Part shown: positions 9,501 through 14,773 of the stretch, piece after piece
How positions within the stretch are numbered: the stretch's first letter is position 1
Layout of the letters: every line of letters begins with the position of its first letter
Assembly (NCBI GenBank): GCA_028565635.1
Contig: JAOXYB010030632.1
Coordinates: 1 to 14,773 of the forward strand
Source of the DNA: Phoronis ovalis
Taxonomy: Eukaryota > Phoronida > Phoronidae
DNA: 14,773 nucleotides
Direction of reading: 5' to 3'
Position numbers and translations under genes: made by a program
The notes under the pieces: model-generated
Database searches by the model: none
Told to the model about the DNA's origin: nothing
Seen by the model: the letters and a program-made list of their open reading frames with translations, nothing else

Positions 9501-11087
9501 ATGATTAAAGTGCATGACATAAAATATACATTTTTTCAAGAAGAATTATCTATAGAACTGCAGGATTTGTTCTAAAATTATCTTTTGTTCATCACAAGTC
9601 ACTTCTTACTAAGTTTAGAAAACGTAAGGAATTTTGTTTGATTCATTAGTTGTACAATGAGCTTATGTCATGCAGAAAACTGAACTAGAAAAAATGGAAT
9701 TGATTCTTAAGTGAGGTCAAACAATCCTTTTAGTAGCTGTAAATCTGATGAGAGTTCCCAACATTGAAGTGAAATTAATATTATTATAATCAATGTTACA
9801 GATATTAATGAATGTGCGGATGCAACATCTGAAGGTAACCTTCAGTGTGAAAAGAGGGGTTCAAATTTTGAATGCCAGAACACCCAGGGAGCATACTTCT
9901 GTAAATGTAAAGCCGGATATGAAAAAAAAGGAGATCTTTGTGAAGGTAAATACCATCTTAGCATTTCCTAAGCTGATTTTATCTTCATCTGCAATATAAA
10001 GTATTTAATACAAAAACCTGCAAATAATATCAGAATAAAATGTGCATTTGATGACATTTATATCTCTTTTAGTGAGTCAATAAATACAATGTAAATTCAG
10101 TTCAAAACTTGTGATAAGATTAAATTAAAGTAAAATCCAGTTTTGGATTAAAACATGTGTATATAATAGTAGTATAATTGACAGAGCTCAATTCCTTAAA
10201 GGTCTAAAACAGTTTTAGAGTTATGCCACAGACTCGATCGAGCCCACAGTTTAGATACTTCTGTGTTTATAAAAAATATTGATTCTATTCAGTAAGTCTG
10301 TGAAAATAAGGGCTGTATATTGTTTGTTCCGTACTTGTATCATTTTACTTCGGTGGCAGCTAGATCATTTCTTCTTTGCAAAATTATACTAAGACAATCT
10401 TTTTTAATTGATGAAAAATGGGGCGAAAGTATTATTTACTATTAACAGTGTTTTGAAGGAAATTTTATTTTCAAAGTTACTTATTTTTTATTGTATAACA
10501 CAGGAATGTCCTTTCACAATAACAGAGCACGTGGTGAAAAGAGATAAATTTTATTATTTTAAGAAACATTTTCAAACATTAGTTTGCTGATTTTTACTCA
10601 CCATTTGAAATTAACAATTTGGTAATTATAAAAATGGAAATTTTTTTTTAGTTATTATTTATTTATTATTGTAATATCTCATAATGGTAAGATTATGTGT
10701 TGTATAGAATAAACACACTAGTATGTAACAGTATAAAAAGAAAAATGGACGACTTCCAACTCTCGATTTTAATAATCTTTGACTGATTTAATGTCCGTGA
10801 TCCAATCTACTTGAATAGACTATTTCCACAGCGGGAGTGGTGAACCTAAGTGATTCCATATTTTTAAGATTAAAGCCTTCCTGGCACTCACGAGAACTAT
10901 TCACAGAACACAGGATGAATTGATTATTTGGATTTGTCACCTAGTGCATGTGAATATTCTATAGTATGAAATGTTTTTAATCAATCATTTTGTTATTTTC
11001 TTTTTAGATATTGATGAATGTCAAAAGTACCCTTGTGGACCAAACCAGCATTGTACAAACACTCCTGGTAGTTTTAAATGCACATAG
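441..11087 (+). CDS. Multi-cbEGF extracellular protein gene, 18 exons in window (5' end outside)
   Basis: Seventeen complete EGF-like exons and one incomplete exon, each preceded by a pyrimidine-rich AG acceptor and, except the last, followed by a GT donor. All introns are phase 1, so the first residue of every module, Asp, is split as G|AY. Spliced, the frame stays open for about 750 residues and ends at TAG 11085-11087. Every module opens with D-[IV]-[DN]-E-C, the calcium-binding EGF signature, and most keep the Asp/Asn beta-hydroxylation pattern C-x-[DN]-x4-[FY]-x-C. Only one residue lies between Cys6 and the next module's first Asp (two after module 13), which in fibrillin-type strings gives a rigid Ca2+-stabilised rod. 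The role is probably secreted matrix or cell-surface adhesion. Because the signal peptide and any other domains lie outside the window, fibrillin-like, matrilin-like, fibulin-like or EGF-type adhesion receptor identities cannot be separated. Symmetric 1-1 exons can be duplicated or skipped without breaking the frame. Confidence 0.88.
564..1048 (+). repeat. Array intron 1, blocks A and B, block C mostly lost
   Basis: Contains the after-exon block (gatatcaccaaatcattatg, gccataaaaatttgttgcat) and a partial central block. The usual block C is replaced by a segment with catgacataatgacccacac, shared only with intron 2. This links units 1 and 2, as their exons do. No other gene is seen. Confidence 0.7.
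1049..1171 (+). CDS. cbEGF exon 2 (amplified family)
   Basis: 123-nt phase 1-1 exon between acceptor tttcttgcAG and donor GTAAGA. It encodes [12 protein letters not shown] with the standard 6-3-8-1-12 cysteine spacing and an intact hydroxylation pattern, [10 protein letters not shown]. It shares the Ser-Met pair with exon 1, which places these two as sister copies distinct from exons 3-11 (Thr-Val). LNSDYKTC has Ser where most copies have Ala. Confidence 0.93.
1172..1528 (+). repeat. Array intron 2, shortened block A and part of B
   Basis: The first 200 or so bases closely follow intron 1, then jump directly to the ttttaaattcagtactgaaa block and to the catgtcataatgacccacac segment shared with intron 1. 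No separate coding signal. Confidence 0.7.
1529..1651 (+). CDS. cbEGF exon 3 (amplified family)
   Basis: 123-nt phase 1-1 exon, acceptor ttttttatAG, donor GTAAGA. Complete cbEGF: DIDEC start, [10 protein letters not shown] hydroxylation pattern, GCDSGY after Cys5 as in exons 5 and 11, and a unique Glu in ADYETC. By direct comparison it differs from exon 5 at six of 123 bases, several of them silent, so the copies are recent. Confidence 0.93.
1652..2209 (+). repeat. Array intron 3, blocks A, B and C
   Basis: Carries block A in shortened form, block B (ttctttctaaattgaatact) and the full block C starting at tagtgtcctgcacaatat. Nothing else is recognised. Confidence 0.7.
2210..2332 (+). CDS. cbEGF exon 4 (amplified family)
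   Basis: 123-nt phase 1-1 exon, acceptor tttttataG, donor GTAAGA. Complete cbEGF with all six cysteines. Unique changes are DQGC (Ser to Gly before Cys3) and [10 protein letters not shown] (Thr to Ile after Cys3); the Asn hydroxylation site and Phe remain. ADYKAC carries Ala before Cys6, shared with exons 8 and 10. The ATG at 2110 upstream lies in the intron and is not a real start. Confidence 0.93.
2333..3060 (+). repeat. Array intron 4, nearly full-length A-B-C, with a 66-bp internal duplication
   Basis: The most complete array intron. Within block B a stretch from aaaatgtgtttacattttgt (2764) through aaatgtcgc repeats imperfectly from 2830 to about 2892, an offset of 66 bp. Block C and tttcttatag follow. 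No separate gene. Confidence 0.75.
3061..3183 (+). CDS. cbEGF exon 5 (amplified family)
   Basis: 123-nt phase 1-1 exon, acceptor tttcttatAG, donor GTAATT. Complete cbEGF with the family-majority sequence: [40 protein letters not shown]. The donor differs from the GTAAGA of its neighbours, so it may be somewhat weaker, and exon skipping here would keep the frame. Confidence 0.93.
3184..3740 (+). repeat. Array intron 5, A and B with shortened C
   Basis: Starts with the altered donor GTAATT, then has block A (ccccactcaagaagaattgt), block B (ttctttctaaattcaatact) and a shortened block C (tagtgtcctccacaatgtta). No separate gene. Confidence 0.7.
3741..3863 (+). CDS. cbEGF exon 6 (amplified family)
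   Basis: 123-nt phase 1-1 exon, acceptor tttcttatAG, donor GTAAGA. Complete cbEGF with the family-majority residues throughout ([14 protein letters not shown]). It has some silent differences from neighbours (gaggagaattc in place of gaagagaactc), so it is not the latest copy although the protein matches the consensus. Confidence 0.93.
3864..4210 (+). repeat. Array intron 6, A joined to C, B deleted
   Basis: Block A runs to about gatattacaagtgc near 4090 and is then joined directly to block C (tagtgtcttgtgcaatattt). Block B is absent, which explains the 470-bp unit. No separate gene. Confidence 0.7.
4211..4333 (+). CDS. cbEGF exon 7 (amplified family)
   Basis: 123-nt phase 1-1 exon, acceptor tttcttatAG, donor GTAAGA. 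Complete cbEGF with 6-3-8-1-12 spacing. Distinct residues are Lys in EEKSDG, shared with exon 1, and a unique Ala after Cys2 (CAQSC) where most copies have Asp and exons 8 and 10 have Gly. The loop between Cys2 and Cys3 is the most variable short segment in the array. Confidence 0.93.
4334..5242 (+). repeat. Array intron 7, A-B-B-C with block B duplicated
   Basis: The longest array intron. Block B occurs twice: copy 1 about 4690-4905 (tctagattcaatgctgaaaa at 4701), copy 2 about 4912-5130 (tctaaattcaatactgaaaa at 4922), each ending near gaagtcatg. The offset is 221-226 bp. No exon lies between the copies, so this is an intron-only tandem duplication. No separate gene. Confidence 0.78.
5243..5365 (+). 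CDS. cbEGF exon 8 (amplified family)
   Basis: 123-nt phase 1-1 exon, acceptor tttcttatAG, donor GTAAGA. Complete cbEGF. It carries CGQSC and LNVDYRAC, a combination otherwise found only in exon 10. The two exons differ at just three of 123 bases (two silent, one Tyr/Phe), and the roughly 110 bases before each are nearly identical, so exon 10 and exon 8 descend from a very recent common copy. Confidence 0.94.
5589..5711 (+). CDS. cbEGF exon 9 (amplified family)
   Basis: 123-nt phase 1-1 exon, acceptor tttcttatAG, donor GTAAGA. Complete cbEGF with two unique changes: Val after Cys5 (GCVSGY) and Gly in GYGL in place of Arg. It otherwise has DQSC and ADYKTC, so it is not a direct copy of its neighbours 8 and 10 although it sits between them. 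Confidence 0.93.
5937..6059 (+). CDS. cbEGF exon 10 (amplified family)
   Basis: 123-nt phase 1-1 exon, acceptor tttcttatAG, donor GTAAGA. Complete cbEGF and near-duplicate of exon 8 ([13 protein letters not shown]). It has Phe in GSGF where all other family copies have Tyr; the aromatic packing position is kept. Confidence 0.93.
6283..6405 (+). CDS. cbEGF exon 11 (last member of amplified family)
   Basis: 123-nt phase 1-1 exon, acceptor actttttgcAG, donor GTAAGT. Complete cb[15 protein letters not shown], the only copy with Lys-Glu-Asp here, then [28 protein letters not shown]. The acceptor differs from the tttcttatAG of earlier copies and the following intron shows no array-intron sequence. 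This exon therefore marks the right-hand edge of the amplified block and may be close to the founder copy. Confidence 0.93.
6406..6795 (+). other. Intron 11, unique sequence
   Basis: 390-nt intron without the array blocks; AT-rich, with no repeat, RNA gene or extra exon seen. It separates the amplified exons from the divergent ones. Confidence 0.75.
6796..6924 (+). CDS. cbEGF exon 12 (divergent module)
   Basis: 129-nt phase 1-1 exon, acceptor tgctttcAG, donor GTTAGC. Encodes [12 protein letters not shown], then [29 protein letters not shown]: six cysteines in EGF order. The Ca2+-binding start is intact, but the hydroxylation pattern is broken, with Ala where Phe/Tyr is expected in C-Y-N-x4-A-E-C. 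It is unlike exons 1-11 and is the first of the older, non-amplified modules. The donor is weaker than GTAAG. Confidence 0.9.
6925..7556 (+). other. Intron 12, unique AT-rich sequence
   Basis: 632 nt between exons 12 and 13. Nothing recognisable beyond AT-rich intronic sequence. Confidence 0.7.
7557..7694 (+). CDS. cbEGF exon 13 (divergent module)
   Basis: 138-nt phase 1-1 exon, acceptor aaattttAG, donor GTATAA. Starts [11 protein letters not shown], then has a long Cys2-Cys3 loop of 12 residues ([12 protein letters not shown]), followed by [10 protein letters not shown] with an intact hydroxylation pattern, then TC and NKYWTGSNC with a short Notch/EGF-like Cys5-Cys6 loop. Two residues, Glu-Ile, precede the next module's Asp; all other linkers are one residue, so this joint may bend the rod. 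Confidence 0.9.
7695..8278 (+). other. Intron 13, AT-rich, containing a long inverted repeat
   Basis: 584 nt between exons 13 and 14. It contains the 27-nt inverted repeat listed separately and a degenerate echo of it further on (ttgttcctgttttat near 8031 against ttgtccttgttttat near 7951). No extra exon is seen. Confidence 0.7.
7912..7987. repeat. Inverted repeat, 27-nt arms, 22-nt spacer
   Basis: Left arm 7912-7938 (begins taaattagtaaa) and right arm 7961-7987 (ends tttactaattta) are reverse complements at 25 of 27 positions. In RNA this would be a strong hairpin; in DNA it could be the remains of a small palindromic mobile element. No terminal target duplication could be assigned. Confidence 0.6.
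8279..8425 (+). CDS. cbEGF exon 14 (divergent module)
   Basis: 147-nt phase 1-1 exon, the longest here, acceptor tttttgtcAG, donor GTACTG. Opens [15 protein letters not shown], then [33 protein letters not shown]. The six cysteines are present. The Cys3-Cys4 segment has one extra residue and no aromatic at the usual place, so the hydroxylation consensus is not met. Confidence 0.9.
8667..8795 (+). CDS. cbEGF exon 15 (divergent module)
   Basis: 129-nt phase 1-1 exon, acceptor ttatttcAG, donor GTTAGT. Encodes [42 protein letters not shown]: six cysteines and a full C-x-N-x4-F-x-C hydroxylation pattern. An internal GTAAGT at 8693 is a potential cryptic donor in the Val-Ser codons; using it would truncate the module. 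Confidence 0.9.
8957..9091 (+). CDS. cbEGF exon 16 (divergent module)
   Basis: 135-nt phase 1-1 exon, acceptor atttttAG, donor GTATGT. Encodes [44 protein letters not shown]. It has six cysteines, an intact Ca2+ site and an intact hydroxylation pattern with Tyr. The intron before it is the shortest in the gene (161 nt). Confidence 0.9.
9092..9801 (+). other. Intron 16, AT-rich, with scattered agcaatc motifs
   Basis: 710 nt between exons 16 and 17. Short near-copies of agcaatc or tagcaaa recur between about 9270 and 9405. No gene, RNA or EGF exon is seen on either strand. Confidence 0.65.
9802..9945 (+). CDS. cbEGF exon 17 (divergent module)
   Basis: 144-nt phase 1-1 exon, acceptor caatgttacAG, donor GTAAAT. 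Encodes [47 protein letters not shown]: a complete cbEGF with a long Cys1-Cys2 loop and an intact hydroxylation pattern (C-Q-N-x4-Y-F-C). The acceptor's pyrimidine tract is weak, but module identity makes the boundary secure. Confidence 0.9.
9946..11007 (+). other. Intron 17, longest intron, no recognised feature
   Basis: 1062 nt between exons 17 and 18. It holds small palindromes (ctaaaac-a-gttttag at 10204-10218, ctcgatcgag at 10233-10242) and a less AT-rich patch about 10780-10920 with no coding match. The 60-codon frame at 10408-10590 has no domain or splice support. Confidence 0.6.
11008..11087 (+). CDS. cbEGF exon 18, truncated by in-frame TAG (putative terminal exon)
   Basis: Strong acceptor tttctttttAG, then in phase 1 [16 protein letters not shown] and TNTPGSFKC, a textbook first half of a cbEGF including the hydroxylation pattern. 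One codon after Cys4 comes TAG at 11085-11087, and a TAA follows eight codons later. Cys5 and Cys6 are missing and no remnant of them follows directly. An AATAAA lies 73 nt past the stop, so the exon could be the true end of the gene. Alternatives are a decayed exon in a gene remnant, or an internal donor at 11068 (GTAGTT, phase 1) that bypasses the stop. The EGF identity is certain; its role as last exon is not. Confidence 0.7.
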
Positions 11088-11160
11088 TTTACTGAAAGTG
11101 CTTACTGGTAATAACATAAAAAATAGCATAGATGATTTCCAGGATCAACGGATTATGTTT

Positions 11161-11166
11161 AATAAA
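11161..11166 (+). terminator. Candidate poly(A) signal AATAAA for the EGF gene
   Basis: AATAAA 73 nt downstream of the TAG in exon 18. The hexamer is common by chance in DNA this AT-rich and no clear GT-rich downstream element follows, so the assignment rests mainly on position. Confidence 0.35.
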
Positions 11167-11400
11167 AAATAAGAGTATCTCTTTGAACTCAGCATTTCAA
11201 GGTTTTTAAAAGCAATATTAATTATTTAAAATTAAATTAAAACATGCAAGAAATGAATAATTCATATTCACATATGATAGTTCTCGCAAAATGTGTTAGT
11301 TGCTACTGACTTTATTTTCTTATTTGATAATCTTGTTTCCATTCTTACATATACATTTTATATAAAAAGCAGACTTATCTTAAAAGTTTACACACTGTAT

Positions 11401-11454
11401 TGGTATTTAATACTTGTATTTTCGTACTGGTATTTAATACTTGTATTTTTGATG
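11401..11454. repeat. 27-bp direct repeat, two copies
   Basis: tggtatttaatacttgtatt begins at 11401 and again at 11428. The first 22 bases of each unit are identical and the last five differ at a few positions. A simple recent tandem duplication in non-coding DNA. Confidence 0.85.
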
Positions 11455-11635
11455 CAATTTTATGGTAACATTCGTTATATGTTTGCAGCTAACAGTGAAT
11501 TACGTTACAAATCACATAATTTATAAAAAGTTCATGAATTTCTGAATCCAAGCAATTCAAATTTTGTGAGTGTTATATCAATGCTGCAAATGACCATGGT
11601 AAAATATCAGTAAAATATTAATTGCTTCTTTACAG

Positions 11636-11704
11636 AAAATGTGAAAAAAACATTCATTTGTGGAATGTATATACCAACCGACGGTATAAGAACTTGTCAA
11701 TTAG
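11636..11704 (+). other. Weak candidate exon resembling an EGF C-terminal half
   Basis: A good acceptor (attgcttctttacAG) is followed by 69 nt, phase 1-1, ending at GTTTGG. It would encode NVKKTFICGMYIPTDGIRTC plus Gln-Leu, which resembles the Cys5-Cys6 half of an EGF domain (aromatic, then D-G-x-x-T-C). No donor in exon 18 lets it complete that module with six cysteines. The resemblance may be chance. Confidence 0.2.
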
Positions 11705-12935
11705 GTTTGGCAATGTTATGATCTTCTCATTTCAAAGTACAAAACAAGTATTTATTGTACACCTTGCAGGTAGTCATTTACATGTATTTGGTGTAGCTGG
11801 TATTCTATTCTCAGACAATAGAGAGCTACAAGTAGTGAGCGAAGTGTGTGCGTCTGTCACGCATGTTAAGTAGCTCATTTCAGAAACATCTGTATAAATA
11901 AATATGGACTGCTCTCGGATATTTTTACTTTTCACTTTAACAGTCTTGGAAGATGCACACACTTTACTAGTATTAGAATACTCTCAAGTTGCCTAATAAC
12001 AGATTGTGTGAGAAACAGAACTATCAAATGTTGCATAGTGAACCATACTGAAGAAAATTTGAATATTTACTATTTGTAAAATACACTCTGAATTAAAACT
12101 TGTTGGCAACACGTTTTAAATATATTACACTATATTTTTAGTAAAAGGTATATATTATAAGATATTACATATAAATTTATAACTGTACAACTTTACACAT
12201 GTTTTGACATATTCTCAAAACTGGAAAAAAATAATCTCCAAGAAGTTACGAATCAAGCAAGCTCATCCCGTAAAAAAATCAAACATTAAAACGTGTAATA
12301 AACTCATAAACACTAATACTTAAAATAAAGTTGAATGTTCAACAGCAAATGACACAGAAGTGGAAAATTAATTACATGTATAATATTTAAGTACCTAAAT
12401 GATTTCATTTCATGAAACAACCTAAAATAATGTTTTGTCTAAAGTAATGATTCCAATGAGTTTACATTACACGCTGCCATTTTCCACAATTAGAAAAATC
12501 TGTTGGCCCAGTTGCATTAAATCATGTGGCGACATAAAAGTTGCAACTAAAATTCATTGATTATCAAATCAGCGCTTCCCTTTGAAAAAAATTATGACAA
12601 CAATGTCCTCCCACTAATTGTATATGAAAAATTGCAATAACTGTGTTCTTAAGAGAAAATGTTGGTGCTGTTCAAGCAAGAAAAATGTTACAAAGACTTG
12701 CAGTTTATGTTTTCAAAATTTTATCAAATTAGAACAGTTTAAAGTATCCCTCGTTAATTTTTTAAGCATATATTTGCATAACTACTATTTCATTTAAATA
12801 AAATCAGTCCGTGATAACTATGAATCTGAAAAAGGAAGGAGAAATTCCTGCAGTTCATTACATTGAATCTATATCAGCTTACTGAAAAAAAAACATAAAG
12901 AAGATACAATTGAGCTTGATTTTGCAATAGTACAT

Positions 12936-12941
12936 TTTATT
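12936..12941 (-). terminator. Poly(A) signal AATAAA for the IQ-protein gene
   Basis: TTTATT on the plus strand reads AATAAA on the coding strand, 16 nt after the TAA stop, giving a very short 3' UTR. Cleavage would be expected roughly at 12910-12925. Confidence 0.65.
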
Positions 12942-12957
12942 CATTGTTGCTTGACAT

Positions 12958-13227
12958 TTATAAATCTTCTTCTTTAGATAAATCTTCAGCAGCTCGAGAT
13001 TTTGCCCTTTGCGTTTGACCTCCTTCTAGAACAAGTTCTTTCTTTAGTTCGACTTCTTTACGGGCTTGCATTCCTTTAAAACCTGCCTGAATTTTAGTTG
13101 CAGCTTCATTAACTTTTGGGTCATTTAAGTCGATGTCTATTTCTTCTTCTTTTTTATCAACGGGTTGAGCATTGCTGTCATTAGGGGGTGTTTGGTCTGC
13201 CTCCTGTTCCGCTTTTTTGGCTTTCAC
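12958..13227 (-). CDS. IQ-protein terminal exon, 89 codons plus stop
   Basis: Acceptor ttattgtAG lies directly before GTG (Val) at 13227-13225, which is an internal codon and not a start. The frame runs 89 codons to TAA at 12958-12960. The IQ motif is encoded at 13060-13092. Codon composition is clearly less AT-rich than the flanks, which supports real coding. Confidence 0.85.
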   Translation of the reverse strand: MKAKKAEQEADQTPPNDSNAQPVDKKEEEIDIDLNDPKVNEAATKIQAGFKGMQARKEVELKKELVLEGGQTQRAKSRAAEDLSKEEDL

Positions 13228-13740
13228 CTACAATAATGAAAACATAAGTTTTAAACCGAAAAAATTTAGTTAAGTTCAATGTATAAGACAGGCAAGAAAG
13301 TTCTTATACCGAAATTAAATTGTGAGAATTACTTTTGCTATATGGAAAATACAAAAATTAACAAATTAGCTAATAAAATAAAAGAATTAGGGTTAAAACT
13401 GCAGCAGATTATAATGCATAACAAAGTTCTATTGGTAATGTACAATATTATTATATAATTTAAGCTCTTAGATTAGAGAAAATTAAATATAATATCATTC
13501 TGTTTGAAAATATGCAAAATTTTTAGAATGTCAATTTACAAGATTTGTAAAAAAATATGTTGTAAAAGCATAAGTATACAGGGCATATTTGTGCCACTGC
13601 TAGCTGCTTGACTTTTAAATTTGCTACACATTCCATTGTGTGACACATCATACTCCACTTTTATTTGAGAAACAAAATTTTGTAAGCACTTGATAAATAT
13701 TTTCAACTTTAACAATAAACGCACTCACTTTTTTTGACAT
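12958..13740 (-). CDS. Neurogranin/PEP-19-like IQ-motif protein, 93 aa, two coding exons
   Basis: The start exon (MSKK, 13729-13740) ends at GTGAGT and joins in phase 0 to the terminal exon (12958-13227) after a 501-nt intron. The product is small, highly charged and has no membrane segment. Residues 1-32 are Lys/Glu-rich. A D-I-D-L-N-D-P acidic stretch at about 35-41 leads into one IQ motif at 50-60 (IQAGFKGMQAR), then a charged tail ending KEEDL. Acidic residues plus D-P-x-x-N-x-A-A-x-K-I-Q closely follow the layout of neurogranin and PEP-19/PCP4, cytosolic proteins that bind apo-calmodulin through the IQ motif and tune Ca2+ signalling. Gly53 stands where neurogranin has the PKC-target Ser. 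A short first coding exon is also usual in that family. Orthology rather than a generic IQ protein is inference. Confidence 0.75.
13228..13728 (-). other. Intron of the IQ-protein gene
   Basis: 501 nt bounded by GTGAGT (13728-13723) and TAG at 13228-13230. AT-rich with no extra exon. The 62-codon minus frame within it (13536-13724) is intronic. Confidence 0.6.
13729..13740 (-). CDS. IQ-protein first coding exon (MSKK)
   Basis: ATG TCA AAA AAA followed at once by GTGAGT, a near-perfect donor (13728-13723), in phase with the downstream exon. An AG with a pyrimidine-rich run (gttgtcttcAG) lies five bases before the ATG, so the exon could be a 17-nt microexon (13729-13745) with a 5' exon further upstream. 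Otherwise the 5' UTR simply continues. Confidence 0.6.
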
Positions 13741-14773
13741 GTACACTGAAGACAACATTAACAAGACAAAAAGCTTTAATACCAGCAAACTATATTTGGT
13801 GTCAAATCTAGACTCTCATCTGTTTTATATATCTATAGTATTCTTTTTTTTCATGACAAAGGCTTTGTTGTCTTATTAATTTTTAAGGGTATATGATGAC
13901 AAGAAGTATCCATTTTAACTAATTCAAAAGCACACAATAAAAAAGAAAATCCTTGCATACAATAAGTACATTCAGTTCGACACTTTAAAATGAAACTCAG
14001 TGAATATGGTACTGTAAATGTATTTATACTAAGAGGCAAAGCCTTCAAAATGTAAGGTGAACAAAAAACAAACACAATACTCCGAACTAGACTTTTCCTC
14101 TGGATTTTACAAGCCTTTCTTAATTATGTGAACACACGCTATTAGGAGAAAACCACTTTAAATTAAAGGAGACATCAAGTTTTCATGCATGAAAATAAGA
14201 TCAAGCAGTGCATGCAAATAGTGCATGTAATAAGTACTCAAATTTTCCAGTTTATATCTTTTCACTTGTATCAAGATGATCCACCCTTATTAAATATTGG
14301 AGTTGGGAAAATCTTTTGTATGTTTTAAGTTACATATTTTGCACTTAACGATCAGAGGCTTCTAGCTTTAATCCTAGCTTTTCGCATAATTAGGGCCCTG
14401 AAACCACCTCACACCTGACTGTGTAACAGCGGGAGTATGCAACTTTAATTATATAAAAGAGGGTCTCTAACTTGAAACTAGAGATTTGTATTGATTTCTC
14501 CTTATTAAGTAGCATTCACGTAAATAAAGACTAGCTTGCAACTTTAACAAAATAATTTTAAAATCTAAAGTAAATCCTTAACCCACCTATGGAGACTGAG
14601 ACTGCTGCCGGTTTTTCTAACATAAAAATATGATAAATATAACTCAGAGGAAGGTTATAATTATAAGCGCAATACATTCAGTCAATCAAATAAAACAATA
14701 GTACTTTAAAATACTTAATATTCTTTTAAATTCTTTAAAATAGTACACTTGATTGAATGATATTCATAAATAC
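13741..14773. other. 5' flank or 5' intron of the IQ-protein gene
   Basis: About 1 kb upstream of MSKK, AT-rich, with no promoter element recognisable with confidence. A minus-strand frame at 13851-14075 (74 codons) has no domain and unconvincing composition. One candidate upstream exon at 14587-14623 is listed separately. Confidence 0.5.
14587..14623 (-). CDS. Possible upstream exon of the IQ-protein gene
   Basis: On the minus strand, ATG at 14623 opens MLEKPAAVSVSI and ends at donor GTGGGT (14586-14581) in phase 1. Spliced to the AG at 13746-13747, it would continue in frame through Val-Tyr into MSKK. The stretch is strikingly GC-rich against its surroundings. The evidence is one shared phase and composition only; it may be untranslated or not an exon at all. 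Confidence 0.25.

Larger units (their letters stand above)
11088..12935. other. Intergenic region between two convergent genes
   Basis: 1.85 kb with no confident gene on either strand. It contains a candidate poly(A) signal at 11161, a 27-bp tandem duplication at 11401-11454, an EGF-half-like exon candidate at 11636-11704, and an 83-codon frame at 11622-11873 with no recognisable domain. The rest is AT-rich and featureless. Confidence 0.6.

Noticed and set aside
10408-10590. 60-codon frame in intron 17
   Set aside because: AT-driven composition, no domain, no suitable splice pair for the EGF gene.
11622-11873. 83-codon plus-strand frame
   Set aside because: No recognisable domain, and frames of this length occur by chance several times in this window. 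It is in a different frame from the EGF-half-like candidate.
13225-13227. GTG as the start codon of the IQ protein
   Set aside because: It directly follows a splice acceptor (TAG at 13228-13230); a proper ATG exon with matching phase exists at 13740.
13851-14075. 74-codon minus-strand frame upstream of the IQ gene
   Set aside because: No domain match, composition like the flanking non-coding DNA, and no good splice link to the MSKK exon.
1-14773. Transposase, reverse transcriptase, rRNA or tRNA genes
   Set aside because: No conserved catalytic motif, long terminal repeat, or tRNA A/B box pair could be found by eye on either strand.

Overview
This looks like AT-rich genomic DNA from an invertebrate animal. 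Coding sequence sits in short exons bounded by consensus AG/GT splice sites, and the predicted proteins belong to metazoan families. The exon and intron style and base composition would suit a bivalve or other lophotrochozoan, but that placement is inference; nothing in the window fixes the taxon.

Positions 1 to about 11.1 kb, plus strand: the interior and apparent 3' end of an extracellular protein gene built from calcium-binding EGF-like (cbEGF) modules, one module per exon. Seventeen complete exons, all with phase 1 at both ends, and an eighteenth incomplete one splice into a single open frame of about 750 residues. Modules 1-11 (441-6405) are exactly 123 nt each and nearly identical, with cysteine spacing 6-3-8-1-12 as in matrilin or fibulin type EGF domains. 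Their introns are also recognisably homologous, so this is a recently amplified tandem exon-plus-intron array. The array already runs in from upstream, because bases 1-440 are a copy of the same intron. Modules 12-17 (6796-9945) are older, divergent cbEGFs of 129-147 nt with unrelated introns. Module 18 (11008-11087) hits an in-frame TAG after its fourth cysteine. Module linkers are one residue long (two after module 13), as in rod-like fibrillin-type cbEGF strings, so the product is probably a secreted or membrane-tethered matrix or adhesion protein. Its N-terminus, signal peptide and any other domains lie outside the window.

Positions about 11.1 to 12.93 kb: intergenic or 3' flanking DNA with no confident gene. 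It holds a 27-bp tandem duplication and one weak exon-like segment (11636-11704) that resembles the second half of an EGF domain.

Positions about 12.94 to 13.74 kb (possibly to 14.62 kb), minus strand: a small gene, convergent with the EGF gene, for a 93-residue IQ-motif protein of the neurogranin/PEP-19 (PCP4) calmodulin-regulator type. A short start exon (MSKK) joins in phase to a terminal exon carrying an acidic stretch and one IQ motif. The poly(A) signal lies 16 nt past the stop. A further 5' exon near 14.59-14.62 kb is possible.

The two genes have no evident functional link. The main interest lies in the tandem cbEGF exon amplification, whose history can be read from shared intronic deletions and duplications, in the broken last EGF module, and in the neurogranin-like protein, which has Gly where vertebrate neurogranin has its PKC serine.
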